A DNA stretch of 35,696 nt from a bacterium (GCA_021158045.1 JAGGVK010000053.1:1-35696); one strand, 5' to 3'. Positions 22,287-30,708 are shown, counted from the stretch's first letter. A program made the numbers and translations. Notes: a model not told the origin generated them from the letters alone.

Positions 22287-22835
22287 ATGAGTCGTATTGG
22301 TAAAAAACCTATAATAATACCTCAAGGAATAGAAGTTAAAATTAAGGGCCAGGATGTTATTGTTAAAGGTCCGAAGGGCGAGATTTCTCAAAAGATTCCC
22401 CAGGAGGTTTTAATAAAGAAAGAAGAAAACAGGATAGTGCTCTCCCTTAAAAGACAAACAAAAGAGGCTTCATCTTTTTGGGGGCTAACAAGGGCGCTTT
22501 TGGCAAATAATATAAAAGGGGTATCAGAAGGATTTGAAAAAAGGCTTGAATTACGAGGAATTGGCTATCGGGCAGTAATGGATGGAGAAAATAAAATTCG
22601 CTTAGAAGTTGGTTTTTCCCATCCAATAATTATTTCGGTTCCTGAGGGAATTCAAGCTTCTGTGGAAAAAAATATTATTATTATTTCTGGTATTAACAAA
22701 CAAAAAGTTGGAGAATTTGCGGCAAAACTGAGGAGAATTCGCCCTCCTGAGCCATATAAAGGCAAAGGAATTCGTTATTTAGGAGAAAAGGTAAGAAGAA
22801 AAGAAGGAAAGAAAGCAGCGACGACCGCCGCCTAA
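22287..22835 (+). CDS. rplF: Large ribosomal subunit protein uL6
   Basis: 50S protein of 182 residues made of two similar alpha/beta domains, near the GTPase-associated centre. The start MSRIGKKPIIIPQGIEV, the junction GVSEGFEKRLELRGIGYRA and the signature RRIRPPEPYKGKGIRYLGEK match uL6. The end carries a short Lys/Ala tail. Normal position between rpsH and rplR. Confidence 0.96.
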   Translation: MSRIGKKPIIIPQGIEVKIKGQDVIVKGPKGEISQKIPQEVLIKKEENRIVLSLKRQTKEASSFWGLTRALLANNIKGVSEGFEKRLELRGIGYRAVMDGENKIRLEVGFSHPIIISVPEGIQASVEKNIIIISGINKQKVGEFAAKLRRIRPPEPYKGKGIRYLGEKVRRKEGKKAATTAA

Positions 22836-22899
22836 TTAATGAATCTATGAATCTTTTGCGAACACACGAATATTCGTAAATTTGTTGATAAAGAGCCTT

Positions 22900-23307
22900 A
22901 TGAAAAAAGCAACAAAAAAAGAAGCAAGGGATAGACGCCACAAAAGGGTAAGGGCTAAGATACATGGAACGGCTCAGGTGCCACGGCTTTGTGTTTTTCG
23001 TTCGCGGAAATACATTTATGCGCAATTAATTGACGATGAAAAAGGAAGGACTATTGTTGCTGCTAATGATTTAAAGCTGAAGCCATTGCCTTTGCAAAGA
23101 ATTAAACATCAAAACAAAGGCGAGAAAGAGCAGGAAGAATTATTAAGCAGGAAAGTTGCTTTGGCTTTTGAGGTAGGAAAGCTAATTGCCCAGAGGGCTG
23201 TTGCTAAAAAGATTAAAAGAGTTGTCTTTGATAAGGGGGGGTATAAGTATCATGGAAGGGTTAGGGCAGTTGCAGAGGGAGCTAGAAAGGGAGGCTTAAA
23301 ATTTTAA
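22900..23307 (+). CDS. rplR: Large ribosomal subunit protein uL18
   Basis: 5S rRNA-binding protein of 135 residues. Segments [39 protein letters not shown] and the end [20 protein letters not shown] match. An upstream frame extension to 22882 adds six residues; the ATG at 22900 gives the family-like basic N-terminus and is preferred. A charged insertion near residue 65-80 makes it longer than E. coli L18 (117). Confidence 0.95.
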   Translation: MKKATKKEARDRRHKRVRAKIHGTAQVPRLCVFRSRKYIYAQLIDDEKGRTIVAANDLKLKPLPLQRIKHQNKGEKEQEELLSRKVALAFEVGKLIAQRAVAKKIKRVVFDKGGYKYHGRVRAVAEGARKGGLKF

Positions 23308-23328
23308 CTCTGAAGTTCTTGTAAATTT

Positions 23329-23811
23329 ATGTTTCACAATAAAAGAGAACCAAAAATTAAAAGCGAATACGAATCTGAGCTTTTAGACTTAGCAAGGGTA
23401 ACCCGAGTTACTGCTGGAGGAAAGCAGCTTAGGTTTCGAGCAGTTGTTGTTGTTGGCAATAAGAAAGGGAAAGTTGGGGTGGGGGTATCTAAAGGGACTG
23501 ATGTTGGAAAGGCCATAGAAAAGGCTACAAGATTAGCAAAGAAAAATATAGTAGAAATTCCTATTGTTGAAAATGGCATACCTTATGTGACAGAGGCTAA
23601 ATATAGTTCCTCGAGAGTTTTGATTCGCCCTCAAAGTCAAGGCAGGGGGCTTGTGGCCGGAGGACCAGTGAGAGTAGTATGTAGGTTGTTGGGGCTGAAA
23701 GATATATCTGCTAAAATATTGTCGAAATCAAGAAACAAGTTGACCATTGCTAGAGCAACAATAAAAGCATTGGAGAAATTGAAAAGTGAAACTCGAGCGG
23801 AGCAAGATTGA
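23329..23811 (+). CDS. rpsE: Small ribosomal subunit protein uS5
   Basis: 30S protein of 160 residues that shapes the mRNA entrance and affects fidelity. Segments LLDLARVTRVTAGGKQLRFR, VVVGNKKGKVGVGVSKG and GLVAGGPVRVVCRLLGLKDI match. The last 11 codons (KLKSETRAEQD) and the sequence after the stop lie in DNA resembling the rpsQ 3' end: both genes encode KLKSE in the same frame before an indel shifts rpsE to an early TGA. rpmD, which normally comes next, is missing. Confidence 0.95.
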   Translation: MFHNKREPKIKSEYESELLDLARVTRVTAGGKQLRFRAVVVVGNKKGKVGVGVSKGTDVGKAIEKATRLAKKNIVEIPIVENGIPYVTEAKYSSSRVLIRPQSQGRGLVAGGPVRVVCRLLGLKDISAKILSKSRNKLTIARATIKALEKLKSETRAEQD

Positions 23812-23948
23812 AAAAGAGAATTAATTTAATTTTGGATTTTAATTATCATTTTTAGATTGTCATTTTTCATTTTTCACTTTTCATTTTTCATTTTTAATTT
23901 AATTTGATTTTAGATTGTCATTTTTCATTTTTCATTTTTAATTTATTA
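23777..23948 (+). repeat. rpsQ-like tail and AT-rich tandem repeats in place of rpmD
   Basis: The end of rpsE and the spacer to rplO repeat the arrangement at 19650-19757: a shared block with the rpsQ end, then ATTGTCATTTTTCATTTTTC-type tandem repeats in two runs (about 23855-23900 and 23915-23945). No uL30 frame is present in this 140-bp gap. Confidence 0.75.
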
Positions 23949-23950
23949 AC

Positions 23951-24430
23951 ATGCAGTTACATCAACTAAAACCAACTCACAAGAGGAAAAAGAAGAAAAG
24001 GATAGGGCGTGGAGGAAAACGCGGTAGATATTCGGGTAGGGGAATAAAAGGGCAAAAGTCAAGAGCAGGAAGAAAAATGCAGCCGTTCATACGAGAATTA
24101 ATCAAAAAATACCACAAGCTTAGAGGTTATAATATGTCCTCTCGTGAGAGGGTTGTTGGCGTTAATGTAGATGTTTTAGACAGGTATTTTAAAGATGGTG
24201 AGTTAGTTAATCCCAAAATTTTGACTGCAAGGAGAATAATTCGTAAAATAAAGGGAAGAATGCCTAAAATTAAAATTTTAGGGAGAGGAGAACTAAAAAA
24301 GAAACTAGTAGTTAGAGGATGTGAAGTATCAAAAGGAGCTGAAGCAAAAATTAAGAAAGTTGGGGGCACAGTGAAAGTGGCAAATAGCCAAGACCAAATG
24401 TCCAATAAAGCTCAAAGCTCTAATGGTTAA
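23951..24430 (+). CDS. rplO: Large ribosomal subunit protein uL15
   Basis: 50S assembly protein of 159 residues. The basic glycine-rich start (KKRIGRGGKRGRYSGRGIKG, residues 16-35) and the C-terminal fold (KIKILGRGELKKKLVVRGCE, then VSKGAEAKIKKVGGTVKV) match uL15. The last 15 residues (SQDQMSNKAQSSNG region) read through low-complexity repeat-like DNA (CCAAATGTCCAATAAAGC), suggesting that the original stop was lost and the frame extended into a repeat. secY follows after 158 bp. Confidence 0.94.
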   Translation: MQLHQLKPTHKRKKKKRIGRGGKRGRYSGRGIKGQKSRAGRKMQPFIRELIKKYHKLRGYNMSSRERVVGVNVDVLDRYFKDGELVNPKILTARRIIRKIKGRMPKIKILGRGELKKKLVVRGCEVSKGAEAKIKKVGGTVKVANSQDQMSNKAQSSNG

Positions 24431-24588
24431 AGATAATTATATTTTTGGTTTTAAGAGTAAAGATTTAATTGGTTATTAGGATTTGAGATTTGAATTTTGA
24501 CCATTGGGCATTGGATTATTTCCTGTCCATGTGAGAGACAAAGTAATTATGTCCCTATGTAGTTCAGGGTTGAGTTTAAATATTTTTT

Positions 24589-25872
24589 ATGAACTGGTTT
24601 CAAAAACTCATTTTAATATTTAAAGATAAACAACTTCGTGGCAAGATATTGTTTGTTCTGGGTGTTTTTGGTGTATTTAGATTGATGGCAAATATTCCTA
24701 TTCCAGGCATTAATGTTGAAAATCTAAGAAAGATATTTGCCAGGAGCCCAATGCTGGGGCTTTTTGATTTGTTTGCGGGGGGAGCGTTGAGTAAACTCTC
24801 TATTGTGATGTTAGGGTTGGGCCCTTATATTACAGCTGTTATTATTCTACAGCTTTTGACAATGATTTTTCCAAGTTTAGAGAAAATGTACAAGGAAGAA
24901 GGGGAGCGCGGCAGGCAGAAATTTAATCAATATGGCAGAATATTAACCGTGCCTTTAGCAGCCCTGCAGGGTTATGGAATGTTAACTTTATTCCAAAAGC
25001 AAGGATTCATTCCTCCCCTTTCTTTGCCATTGCTTCTGGCTTCAGTTGCAACTATTGTTGGAGGGGCTATGCTTTTGATGTGGTTGGGGGAGTTAATTTC
25101 AGAAAAAGGAATTGGCAATGGAGTTTCGCTCTTAATATTTGCTGGTATTGTTGCAAGAACTCCTTCCGAGGTAGGAAAGCTTGCTGTGGGTTGGAATGTT
25201 GCCAATATTCCTTCATATATTTTATTTTTTGTAGGCGCTTTGTTTATCATCACAGGAGTGGTCTTGATAAATGAGGCAAGGAGAAATATTCCCATATCTT
25301 ATGCAAAAAGAGTGAGGGGGCAGAAAGTATACGGAGGGGTTTCAACTTATTTGCCGATGATGGTTAATCCTGCTGGTGTGATACCTATTATTTTTGCCTT
25401 GAGCCTTTTGCTTTTTCCAGGCATGCTTGCAAATTTGTTGTCTGCTACTGGTAATCCAACATGGGCTAATTTTGCTATAGGAATTAATAATATATTAAAA
25501 AATCTTTGGGTTTATGGAATATTGTATTTTGTTTTAGTTTTTCTTTTTACTTACTTTTATACGGCTATTACTTTTGACCCAAAAGCTATTGCCGAAAATC
25601 TCCAAAAAATGGGCGGGTTTGTTCCCGGAATTAGGCCCGGCGCTTCTACAGCAGAATTTTTGCATAAAATTCTATATAGAATTCTTATTATTGGAGCTAG
25701 TTTTTTAGGCTCTGTAGCCGTTTTACCAACTGTTATTCAGTCTTTAACCGGTGTTCATGCTTTTAGCTTCTTAGTTGGTGGTACCGGGCTTTTGATTATT
25801 GTCAGTGTTGTTTTAGACACATGGCGGCAAATTAAAGCCCAATTGGAGATGAAAGAATATGAAAGATTCTAA
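24589..25872 (+). CDS. secY: Protein translocase subunit SecY
   Basis: Channel-forming subunit of the Sec translocon, 427 residues with ten predicted membrane helices. The first helix region (GKILFVLGVFGVFRLMANIP), IPGIN, the plug/TM2 region FDLFAGGALSKLSIVMLGLG, the TM4-5 loop SEKGIGNGVSLLIF and the cytoplasmic loops with RRNIPISYAKRVRGQKVYGG (C4) and MGGFVPGIRPGASTAEFL (C5) match. It inserts membrane proteins such as the M50 protease and divisome proteins here. Standard place after rplO. No strong Shine-Dalgarno. Confidence 0.96.
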   Translation: MNWFQKLILIFKDKQLRGKILFVLGVFGVFRLMANIPIPGINVENLRKIFARSPMLGLFDLFAGGALSKLSIVMLGLGPYITAVIILQLLTMIFPSLEKMYKEEGERGRQKFNQYGRILTVPLAALQGYGMLTLFQKQGFIPPLSLPLLLASVATIVGGAMLLMWLGELISEKGIGNGVSLLIFAGIVARTPSEVGKLAVGWNVANIPSYILFFVGALFIITGVVLINEARRNIPISYAKRVRGQKVYGGVSTYLPMMVNPAGVIPIIFALSLLLFPGMLANLLSATGNPTWANFAIGINNILKNLWVYGILYFVLVFLFTYFYTAITFDPKAIAENLQKMGGFVPGIRPGASTAEFLHKILYRILIIGASFLGSVAVLPTVIQSLTGVHAFSFLVGGTGLLIIVSVVLDTWRQIKAQLEMKEYERF

Positions 25873-26001
25873 AAGGTTTTTGCTTTTGAAAGCGAACCGA
25901 GGTGTGGCCTGGACATCTATAAAGCCTTTATTCCTTTCTATAGCAGTACCGAGCGCATAAAGCTTTATGTGTTTAATACCTGCCAATAAACAATCTCTAA
26001 T

Positions 26002-26697
26002 ATGAGAAACAAATTGGTTATAATCTTATTAGGAGCCCCAGGCGCAGGCAAAGGAACGCAGGCTGAACTTTTGTCGGAGAAATTGAATTTGTATTATTTT
26101 GAAACAAGCAAAATCTTGGAAAATGCAATCAAAAAAGCCAAAGAAGGGGATTTTATAAAAGTTGCTGGCAAAAAATATTTTTTCGACTATGAAAGAAAAC
26201 TTTGGGAAACAGGAAAACTTTGCGACCCGCCTTTTGTTGTTTTTTTAGTTAAAGAAAAGATTAAAAACCTTTATAAATCAGATGAAAATTTAGTTATTGC
26301 CGGGTCTCCGCGGACATTATACGAAGCAAAGAGTATAATGCCCCTCTTGGAGAAATTATATGGCGTAGAAAATATTAAGGTTGTCTTAATTGAGGTTTCT
26401 GCCCAAGAATCGATATTTAGAAATTCTCATCGAAGAATTTGCCGGTTGATGAGGCATCCTATTTTATACAATAAAGAAACCAAGAATCTTAAAATGTGTC
26501 CTTTAGACGGTTCAAGATTAATTAGAAGAAAGGGCCTTGACGACCCCGAAACTATTAAAGTAAGGTTAAAGCAATATCATACCAGAACCCTTCCTTTGGT
26601 GGACTACTTTAAGAAAAGAAATTTGGCGGTGAAGAGAATCAATGGTAAGGGGTCGGTGGCTAATGTTTTTAAAAGAGTTTTGGAAGCATTAGAATAA
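26002..26697 (+). CDS. adk: Adenylate kinase family protein
   Basis: Nucleoside monophosphate kinase of 231 residues; in the family it interconverts AMP and ADP with ATP. The P-loop GAPGAGKGTQ (residues 11-20) and the LID-end motif RKGLDDPETIKVRL are intact. Differences are visible: the usual DGFPR motif reads AGSPR (Ala at position 100 for Asp), the STGD-like helix reads ETSKIL, and the LID has only partial cysteines (CRLMRHP, CPLDG). The position secY-adk-map supports the name, but substrate range may differ from classical Adk. It starts 129 bp after secY. Confidence 0.85.
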   Translation: MRNKLVIILLGAPGAGKGTQAELLSEKLNLYYFETSKILENAIKKAKEGDFIKVAGKKYFFDYERKLWETGKLCDPPFVVFLVKEKIKNLYKSDENLVIAGSPRTLYEAKSIMPLLEKLYGVENIKVVLIEVSAQESIFRNSHRRICRLMRHPILYNKETKNLKMCPLDGSRLIRRKGLDDPETIKVRLKQYHTRTLPLVDYFKKRNLAVKRINGKGSVANVFKRVLEALE

Positions 26698-26721
26698 AGT
26701 TTGAACATATATAAATCTAAA

Positions 26722-27483
26722 ATGATTTCTGTCAAATCTAAAAAGGAGATTGAAATAATGAGCGAGGGAGGAAGGTTGTTGGCTGAAATTTTAGACGAGG
26801 TGTCAAAAGAAATTAAGCCAGGAATTACTACTCAAGAATTAGATAAACTAGCGGAGGAACTTATTTTGAAAGCAGGTGCGAAACCTGCTTTTAAAGGATA
26901 CAATGGCTTTCCGAATACCCTTTGTACGTCAGTTAACGAGGTGGTTGTTCACCAAATTCCTTCCCGTTACAAGCTGAAAGAAGGGGATATTATTACCTTA
27001 GATATAGGCCTTGTGTTCAAAGGCTTTTTTAGCGATATGGCAAAAACATATCCGGTGGGCAGAGTTAGCCCGGAAGTTTTAAGGTTGATTCGCGTAACTA
27101 AAAAAGCGCTGAAGTTTGCTATTAAAAAGTCAAGAGAGGGGAATACTTTTGGCGACATTGGAAACACAATACAAAGATATGTTGAGTCTCAGGGGTTTGG
27201 TGTAGTCAGAGAGCTTTGCGGGCATGGTATTGGCAGAAATTTGCATGAAGAGCCCGAGGTTCTAAATTATGGAAAGCGCCATAAAGGGCCCAAAATTAAA
27301 GAGGGAATGACCTTTTGTATTGAACCTATGGTTACTATGGGCGATTGGCATCTCGTGCAGTTTAAAGATGGTTCTGGCTGGAAAACTCGAGATGGTTCTC
27401 TATCTTGCCATTTTGAGCATGAAATAGCTGTAACAAAAAATGGCCCCATTGTTCTAACAGAACTTAAAAAGGCTCTGAAGTGA
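26722..27483 (+). CDS. map: Methionine aminopeptidase, type I
   Basis: Two-metal enzyme that removes initiator methionine from new proteins; 253 residues, normal. Ligands are visible as D94 (TLDIGL), D105 (FSDMAK), H168 (CGHGIG), E201 (FCIEPM) and E234 (FEHEIAV). A substrate-contact His lies in VNEVVVHQIP. The ATG at 26722 (MISVKSKKEIEIM) is preferred to a TTG at 26701. It follows adk by 24 bp and is the last gene of the ribosomal run: the usual infA, rpmJ, rpsM and rpoA do not follow. Confidence 0.95.
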   Translation: MISVKSKKEIEIMSEGGRLLAEILDEVSKEIKPGITTQELDKLAEELILKAGAKPAFKGYNGFPNTLCTSVNEVVVHQIPSRYKLKEGDIITLDIGLVFKGFFSDMAKTYPVGRVSPEVLRLIRVTKKALKFAIKKSREGNTFGDIGNTIQRYVESQGFGVVRELCGHGIGRNLHEEPEVLNYGKRHKGPKIKEGMTFCIEPMVTMGDWHLVQFKDGSGWKTRDGSLSCHFEHEIAVTKNGPIVLTELKKALK

Positions 27484-28030
27484 GTTCTTAAATCAACAAG
27501 TTTTCTGGCATTTTTTCTCTCTGTCGTTACAATGAGCCTTCCTCTCTTGTCATTGCGAGGAGTCTTCCTCTCTTGTCATTGCGAGGAAGGAGCGCAGCGA
27601 CTGACGAAGCAATCTCTTACGCCTGTCATCACAAGAGCTGTAGCATCCCTTAGCCACGAGCGAAGCGTGATGGGACAGGCAGTAAAAATGAAAGATGAAA
27701 AGTGAAAAATGAAAAACTAAAATCTAAAATTAAAAGAAACTTTGCATTTTGAATTGTCATTTTGAGATTTGAGATTTGAGATTTGAGATTTAACTGGGGT
27801 TCTTCGCTTAACGGCTCAGAATGACAATTGGTAGTTGTTCCATAACGAAGCAATGAGATTGCCGCGTCGTCCCGCCTTCGGCGGAACTCCTCGCAATGAC
27901 AAAAAGGAGCATCATTGTGAGGAACCTCCCTCTCTTGTCATTGCGAGGAAGGAGCGCAGCGACTGACGAAGCAATCTCTTTCCCTCTGTCATCTGAGCGA
28001 AGCGAAGTATCTCCAGTATTTTATTTTTTA
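27484..28030 (+). repeat. Intergenic repeat cluster between map and galT
   Basis: No gene. Two near-identical copies of a dispersed repeat (CTTGTCATTGCGAGGAAGGA ... GACGAAGCAATCTCTT, about 27566-27617 and 27931-27982) and a partial copy (27537-27552) lie here. Between them come tandem GAGATTT heptamers (about 27765-27790) and a block (about 27793-27905) that is the inverted counterpart of 35565-35680 with only scattered differences, including the hairpin CCCGCCTTCGGCGG. Confidence 0.85.
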
Positions 28031-28040
28031 GTAGTTGGTG

Positions 28041-28046
28041 TATAAT
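28041..28046 (+). promoter_or_regulatory. -10 box for galT
   Basis: A perfect TATAAT at 28041-28046 lies 33 bp before the galT ATG; the -35 region is only T-rich. The predicted start is near 28053. This would separate galT transcription from the repeats upstream. Confidence 0.45.
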
Positions 28047-28079
28047 AGAATGTGAAAAAGCCTATTTTATAAAGAGAAT

Positions 28080-29189
28080 ATGAAAAATCGCTTTCATCAA
28101 AAAAATTCTAAAAAAACTCATCATCTTAACTCGCGTAAGAAACGAACTCTACAAGAGAATAGCATATCCAAAAGAGCGAATTTTCCATCTGAGCTTCGGT
28201 TTGACCCTATGGGTAGAGACTGGGTGGTAATTGCTACAGGTCGGGCAAAGCGTCCAGAAACTCTCAAATGGGCTGAGCAAACAGAAGAAAAAGTGTCTGA
28301 ATCGGATTGTCCTTTTTGCCATATGGAAACTCAGAAATTTCCTACTTTAATCTTTTCCCATGGCAAGAGAGTTTTGAGGTCTAAAAATGTTCCAAAAAAT
28401 TGGACAACAGTTTCTATTCCTAATAAATTTCCTGCCTTCCAATCCTCAGATTCTTTAGGCGAGAGAAGAGAAGGGCCTTATAAGATAATGAGAGCAGTTG
28501 GTTTCCATGAGGTAGTTATAACTCGCGACCATAAAAGGCATATCGCAAAGTTATCTATATCTGAAATAAAAGAATTAATTGATGTTTATCATTTGAGATA
28601 TTCGTTTTTGATGCGCCAAAAGCGTGTTAATTATGTTTCTATATTCTGTAATCATGGGGTAAGGGCTGGTGCTTCTATTGCCCATCCTCATTCTCAAATT
28701 ATAGCTGTTCCTCTTATTGACTCTGATTTGAGAAAAGCCCTTAATAATGCCAGAGAATATTATAAAATTCATAAGAAATGCGTTTACTGTGTGAGTAATG
28801 ATTGGGAGAGAAAACAAAAGAAAAGGATTGTTTTTGAAAATGAGAAGTTTTTAGCTATTTGCCCTTTTGCTTCTAAATCAGCTTTTGAAGTTATTATTTC
28901 TCCTAAGAAACATTCTTCCCGATTTGACGAGATAACAGAAGAGGAAAAATTTTCTTTGGCTGAAGCTTTTAAAGTTGTTTTATCAAAACTTGACAAGGGA
29001 TTAAATAATCCACCTTATAATTTTTATTTACATAGCGCTCCATGCGATGGTAAAAATTATAACTTTTACCATTGGCACTGGACAATTTTGCCAAAGACAA
29101 CTACCCCTGCCGGCTTCGAATTAGGTGTGAGAATAGAAATTTCTACCATTGAACCAGAAAAAGCGGCAGCGTATCTTAGGAAGCAATAA
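28080..29189 (+). CDS. galT: Galactose-1-phosphate uridylyltransferase family protein
   Basis: HIT-superfamily nucleotidyl transferase of 369 residues. In the Leloir pathway it swaps UMP between UDP-glucose and galactose-1-phosphate. The nucleophile motif AHPHSQ is at residues 201-206 (H204 expected to carry UMP), and the second-half motif FYHWHWTILPK is near residue 330. Two zinc-type pairs, CPFC (near residue 77) and CVYC (near residue 238), are present. A basic 35-residue N-terminal stretch precedes the FDPMGRDWVVIATGRAKRP core. It could instead be an ADP-glucose phosphorylase-type relative; no galK or galE is nearby. Its 3' end is copied in inverted form 68 bp downstream. Confidence 0.82.
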   Translation: MKNRFHQKNSKKTHHLNSRKKRTLQENSISKRANFPSELRFDPMGRDWVVIATGRAKRPETLKWAEQTEEKVSESDCPFCHMETQKFPTLIFSHGKRVLRSKNVPKNWTTVSIPNKFPAFQSSDSLGERREGPYKIMRAVGFHEVVITRDHKRHIAKLSISEIKELIDVYHLRYSFLMRQKRVNYVSIFCNHGVRAGASIAHPHSQIIAVPLIDSDLRKALNNAREYYKIHKKCVYCVSNDWERKQKKRIVFENEKFLAICPFASKSAFEVIISPKKHSSRFDEITEEEKFSLAEAFKVVLSKLDKGLNNPPYNFYLHSAPCDGKNYNFYHWHWTILPKTTTPAGFELGVRIEISTIEPEKAAAYLRKQ

Positions 29190-29244
29190 AACAATAAAGG
29201 TAATAAGATAATAAGAAGTTTAATGGTTCAATGGTAGAAATTTC
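29136..29244 (+). repeat. 21-bp inverted copy of the galT 3' end
   Basis: GAAATTTCTACCATTGAACC(A) at 29136-29156 inside galT is perfectly complementary to 29224-29244 after the stop. The following sequence to about 29335 is GC-rich with AGCGAGGCGAAG repeated (about 29287 and 29320). It recalls the inverted host copies at the fusA and rplN elements, but no direct copy of galT follows. Confidence 0.8.
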
Positions 29245-29354
29245 GGTTTCCCCCGTAGTGGACGCCACCCACCCGCCACCCTAACAGCGAGGCGAAGCCC
29301 GCTTTCGTTAAAACTTCAGCGAGGCGAAGAGGTTATCATGCATTTAACAATAAT

Positions 29355-30137
29355 ATGATGCCATTAATTATTGCGAATTTAAAGTGTAATCCTTCTACTC
29401 TAAGAGAGGCCAGGCGCCTTTTTATTTCTTTAAAAAAAGGATTGGGAAATATTAGGAAAGCACAAGTTGTTGTTTGTCCTCCTTTTTTATATATTCCAGA
29501 ACTTATTAAAATATTCGGCAGGGCTGGTAAGATAAAATTTGGCGCCCAGGATTGTTTTTGGGAAAAAGAAGGCGCCTTTACAGGAGAAGTTTCTCCTCTT
29601 TCTCTCAAAAGCATTGGAGTAAGCTTTGTTATTTTAGGTCATTCCGAGAGAAGAATAAATTTTGCAGAGAGCGATGAAATGATAAATAAAAAATTAAAAG
29701 CAGCATTATCTGTGGGTCTTTTGCCTATTTTGTGCGTTGGGGAGACGAAAAAGGAAAGGAGAGAGGGAAGAACTTTTCAAGTTTTGAAGAAGGAACTCCG
29801 AGTTGGCTTAAAAGGCGTTTCTGCCAAAAACGCTTCAAAAATAATCTTGGCTTACGAACCAATTTGGGCTATTGGGTCGGGAAAGCCCTGTGAGCTAAAT
29901 GAGATTATAGTAGAGGTGCTTTCCATAAGAAAAATTATTGCTGCTTTGTATAGAAAGAAAGTTGCCAGAGAAGTAAAAGTAGTTTATGGGGGCAGTATTG
30001 ATGCAGAGAATATATCTAAATATAGCACTGACTCTAATTTACAAGGTTTTTTGATAGGGGGGGCTTCTTTGAACTCTCGGGAGTTTATGAAAATTGTTGG
30101 AACAATAGTTAAAAAAAATTCGGATTTTAACTTTTGA
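29355..30137 (+). CDS. tpiA: Triosephosphate isomerase
   Basis: Glycolytic enzyme interconverting dihydroxyacetone phosphate and glyceraldehyde-3-phosphate; 260 residues, normal. Catalytic residues are visible: N8 and K10 in IIANLKCNP, H96 in ILGHSERR and E168 in AYEPIWAIGSGKP. Phosphate-binding ends VYGGSI and GFLIGGASL are present. Two adjacent ATGs (29355 and 29358) are possible starts. It lies between galT and the YkuK-family gene on the same strand, with 13 bp to the latter. Confidence 0.94.
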   Translation: MMPLIIANLKCNPSTLREARRLFISLKKGLGNIRKAQVVVCPPFLYIPELIKIFGRAGKIKFGAQDCFWEKEGAFTGEVSPLSLKSIGVSFVILGHSERRINFAESDEMINKKLKAALSVGLLPILCVGETKKERREGRTFQVLKKELRVGLKGVSAKNASKIILAYEPIWAIGSGKPCELNEIIVEVLSIRKIIAALYRKKVAREVKVVYGGSIDAENISKYSTDSNLQGFLIGGASLNSREFMKIVGTIVKKNSDFNF

Positions 30138-30150
30138 ATTTACTAGAGAT

Positions 30151-30669
30151 ATGCCAAATATTGAAAAAGGCAGTTTTTACAATCCTACTCTTGGTAAAAT
30201 AAGTTTTGCTCGTGTCTGTCAGGAAATTCTCAATTATATGTTAGAGAAGCCTGATAGATTTTATGAAGTCGTAGTTGGATGCGATTCTTCTTCAGAAGAA
30301 ACACCTTCTTTTCCAGTGGCTATTGTTGTTTTGAGAGTTGGAGAAGGGGGAAGGTTTTTTCTGCGCAAAATTATAAGGTTTAACAAAGGAAAGAAGGTTT
30401 TTCATAATTTTCATCAGAGAATATTGCAAGAAATTTTATTGTCTTGTGAAATAGGATTATCTTTACGAGAGAAGTTGACTGAGAAAATTAACTCTTCGCA
30501 CAAGGAGTTGAATTACCAGTTTCGTTATATCCACGCTGATATTGGTGAAAATGGCCCTACTCGAGATATGATAAAAGAGGTTATTGGATTAATTCAAAGC
30601 AATGGTTTTGAAGCAAAAATAAAACCAGAATCCTTTGCAGCTTCAATAGTGGCTGACCGTTTTACCTGA
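30151..30669 (+). CDS. YkuK-family (DUF458) RNase H-like protein
   Basis: One hundred seventy-two residues. The layout matches the YkuK/DUF458 family: an early strand with acidic residue and serines (VVVGCDSSSEE, near residue 42), the segment HNFHQRILQE, and the hallmark IHADIGENGPTRDMIKEVIG (near residue 129) followed by KPESFAASIVADRF at the end. The fold is predicted RNase H-like in the family; activity is not established to my knowledge. The conserved acids could be a metal site. It follows tpiA closely and is ended by a good terminator before alaS. Confidence 0.75.
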   Translation: MPNIEKGSFYNPTLGKISFARVCQEILNYMLEKPDRFYEVVVGCDSSSEETPSFPVAIVVLRVGEGGRFFLRKIIRFNKGKKVFHNFHQRILQEILLSCEIGLSLREKLTEKINSSHKELNYQFRYIHADIGENGPTRDMIKEVIGLIQSNGFEAKIKPESFAASIVADRFT

Positions 30670-30708
30670 TTTTTAGGATTGCAAAGTTTTAGTAGAAGAT
30701 AAATGTTT

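Noticed and set aside
24431-24588. Possible RNA gene or riboswitch before secY
   Set aside because: No stable long fold was seen; the ATTTGAGATTTGAATTTTGA and CATTGGGCATTGG pieces are repeat remnants.
25956-25969. Palindrome CATAAAGCTTTATG before adk as an operator
   Set aside because: A single 14-bp AT-rich palindrome in a 129-bp spacer, with no second copy and no recognised regulator.
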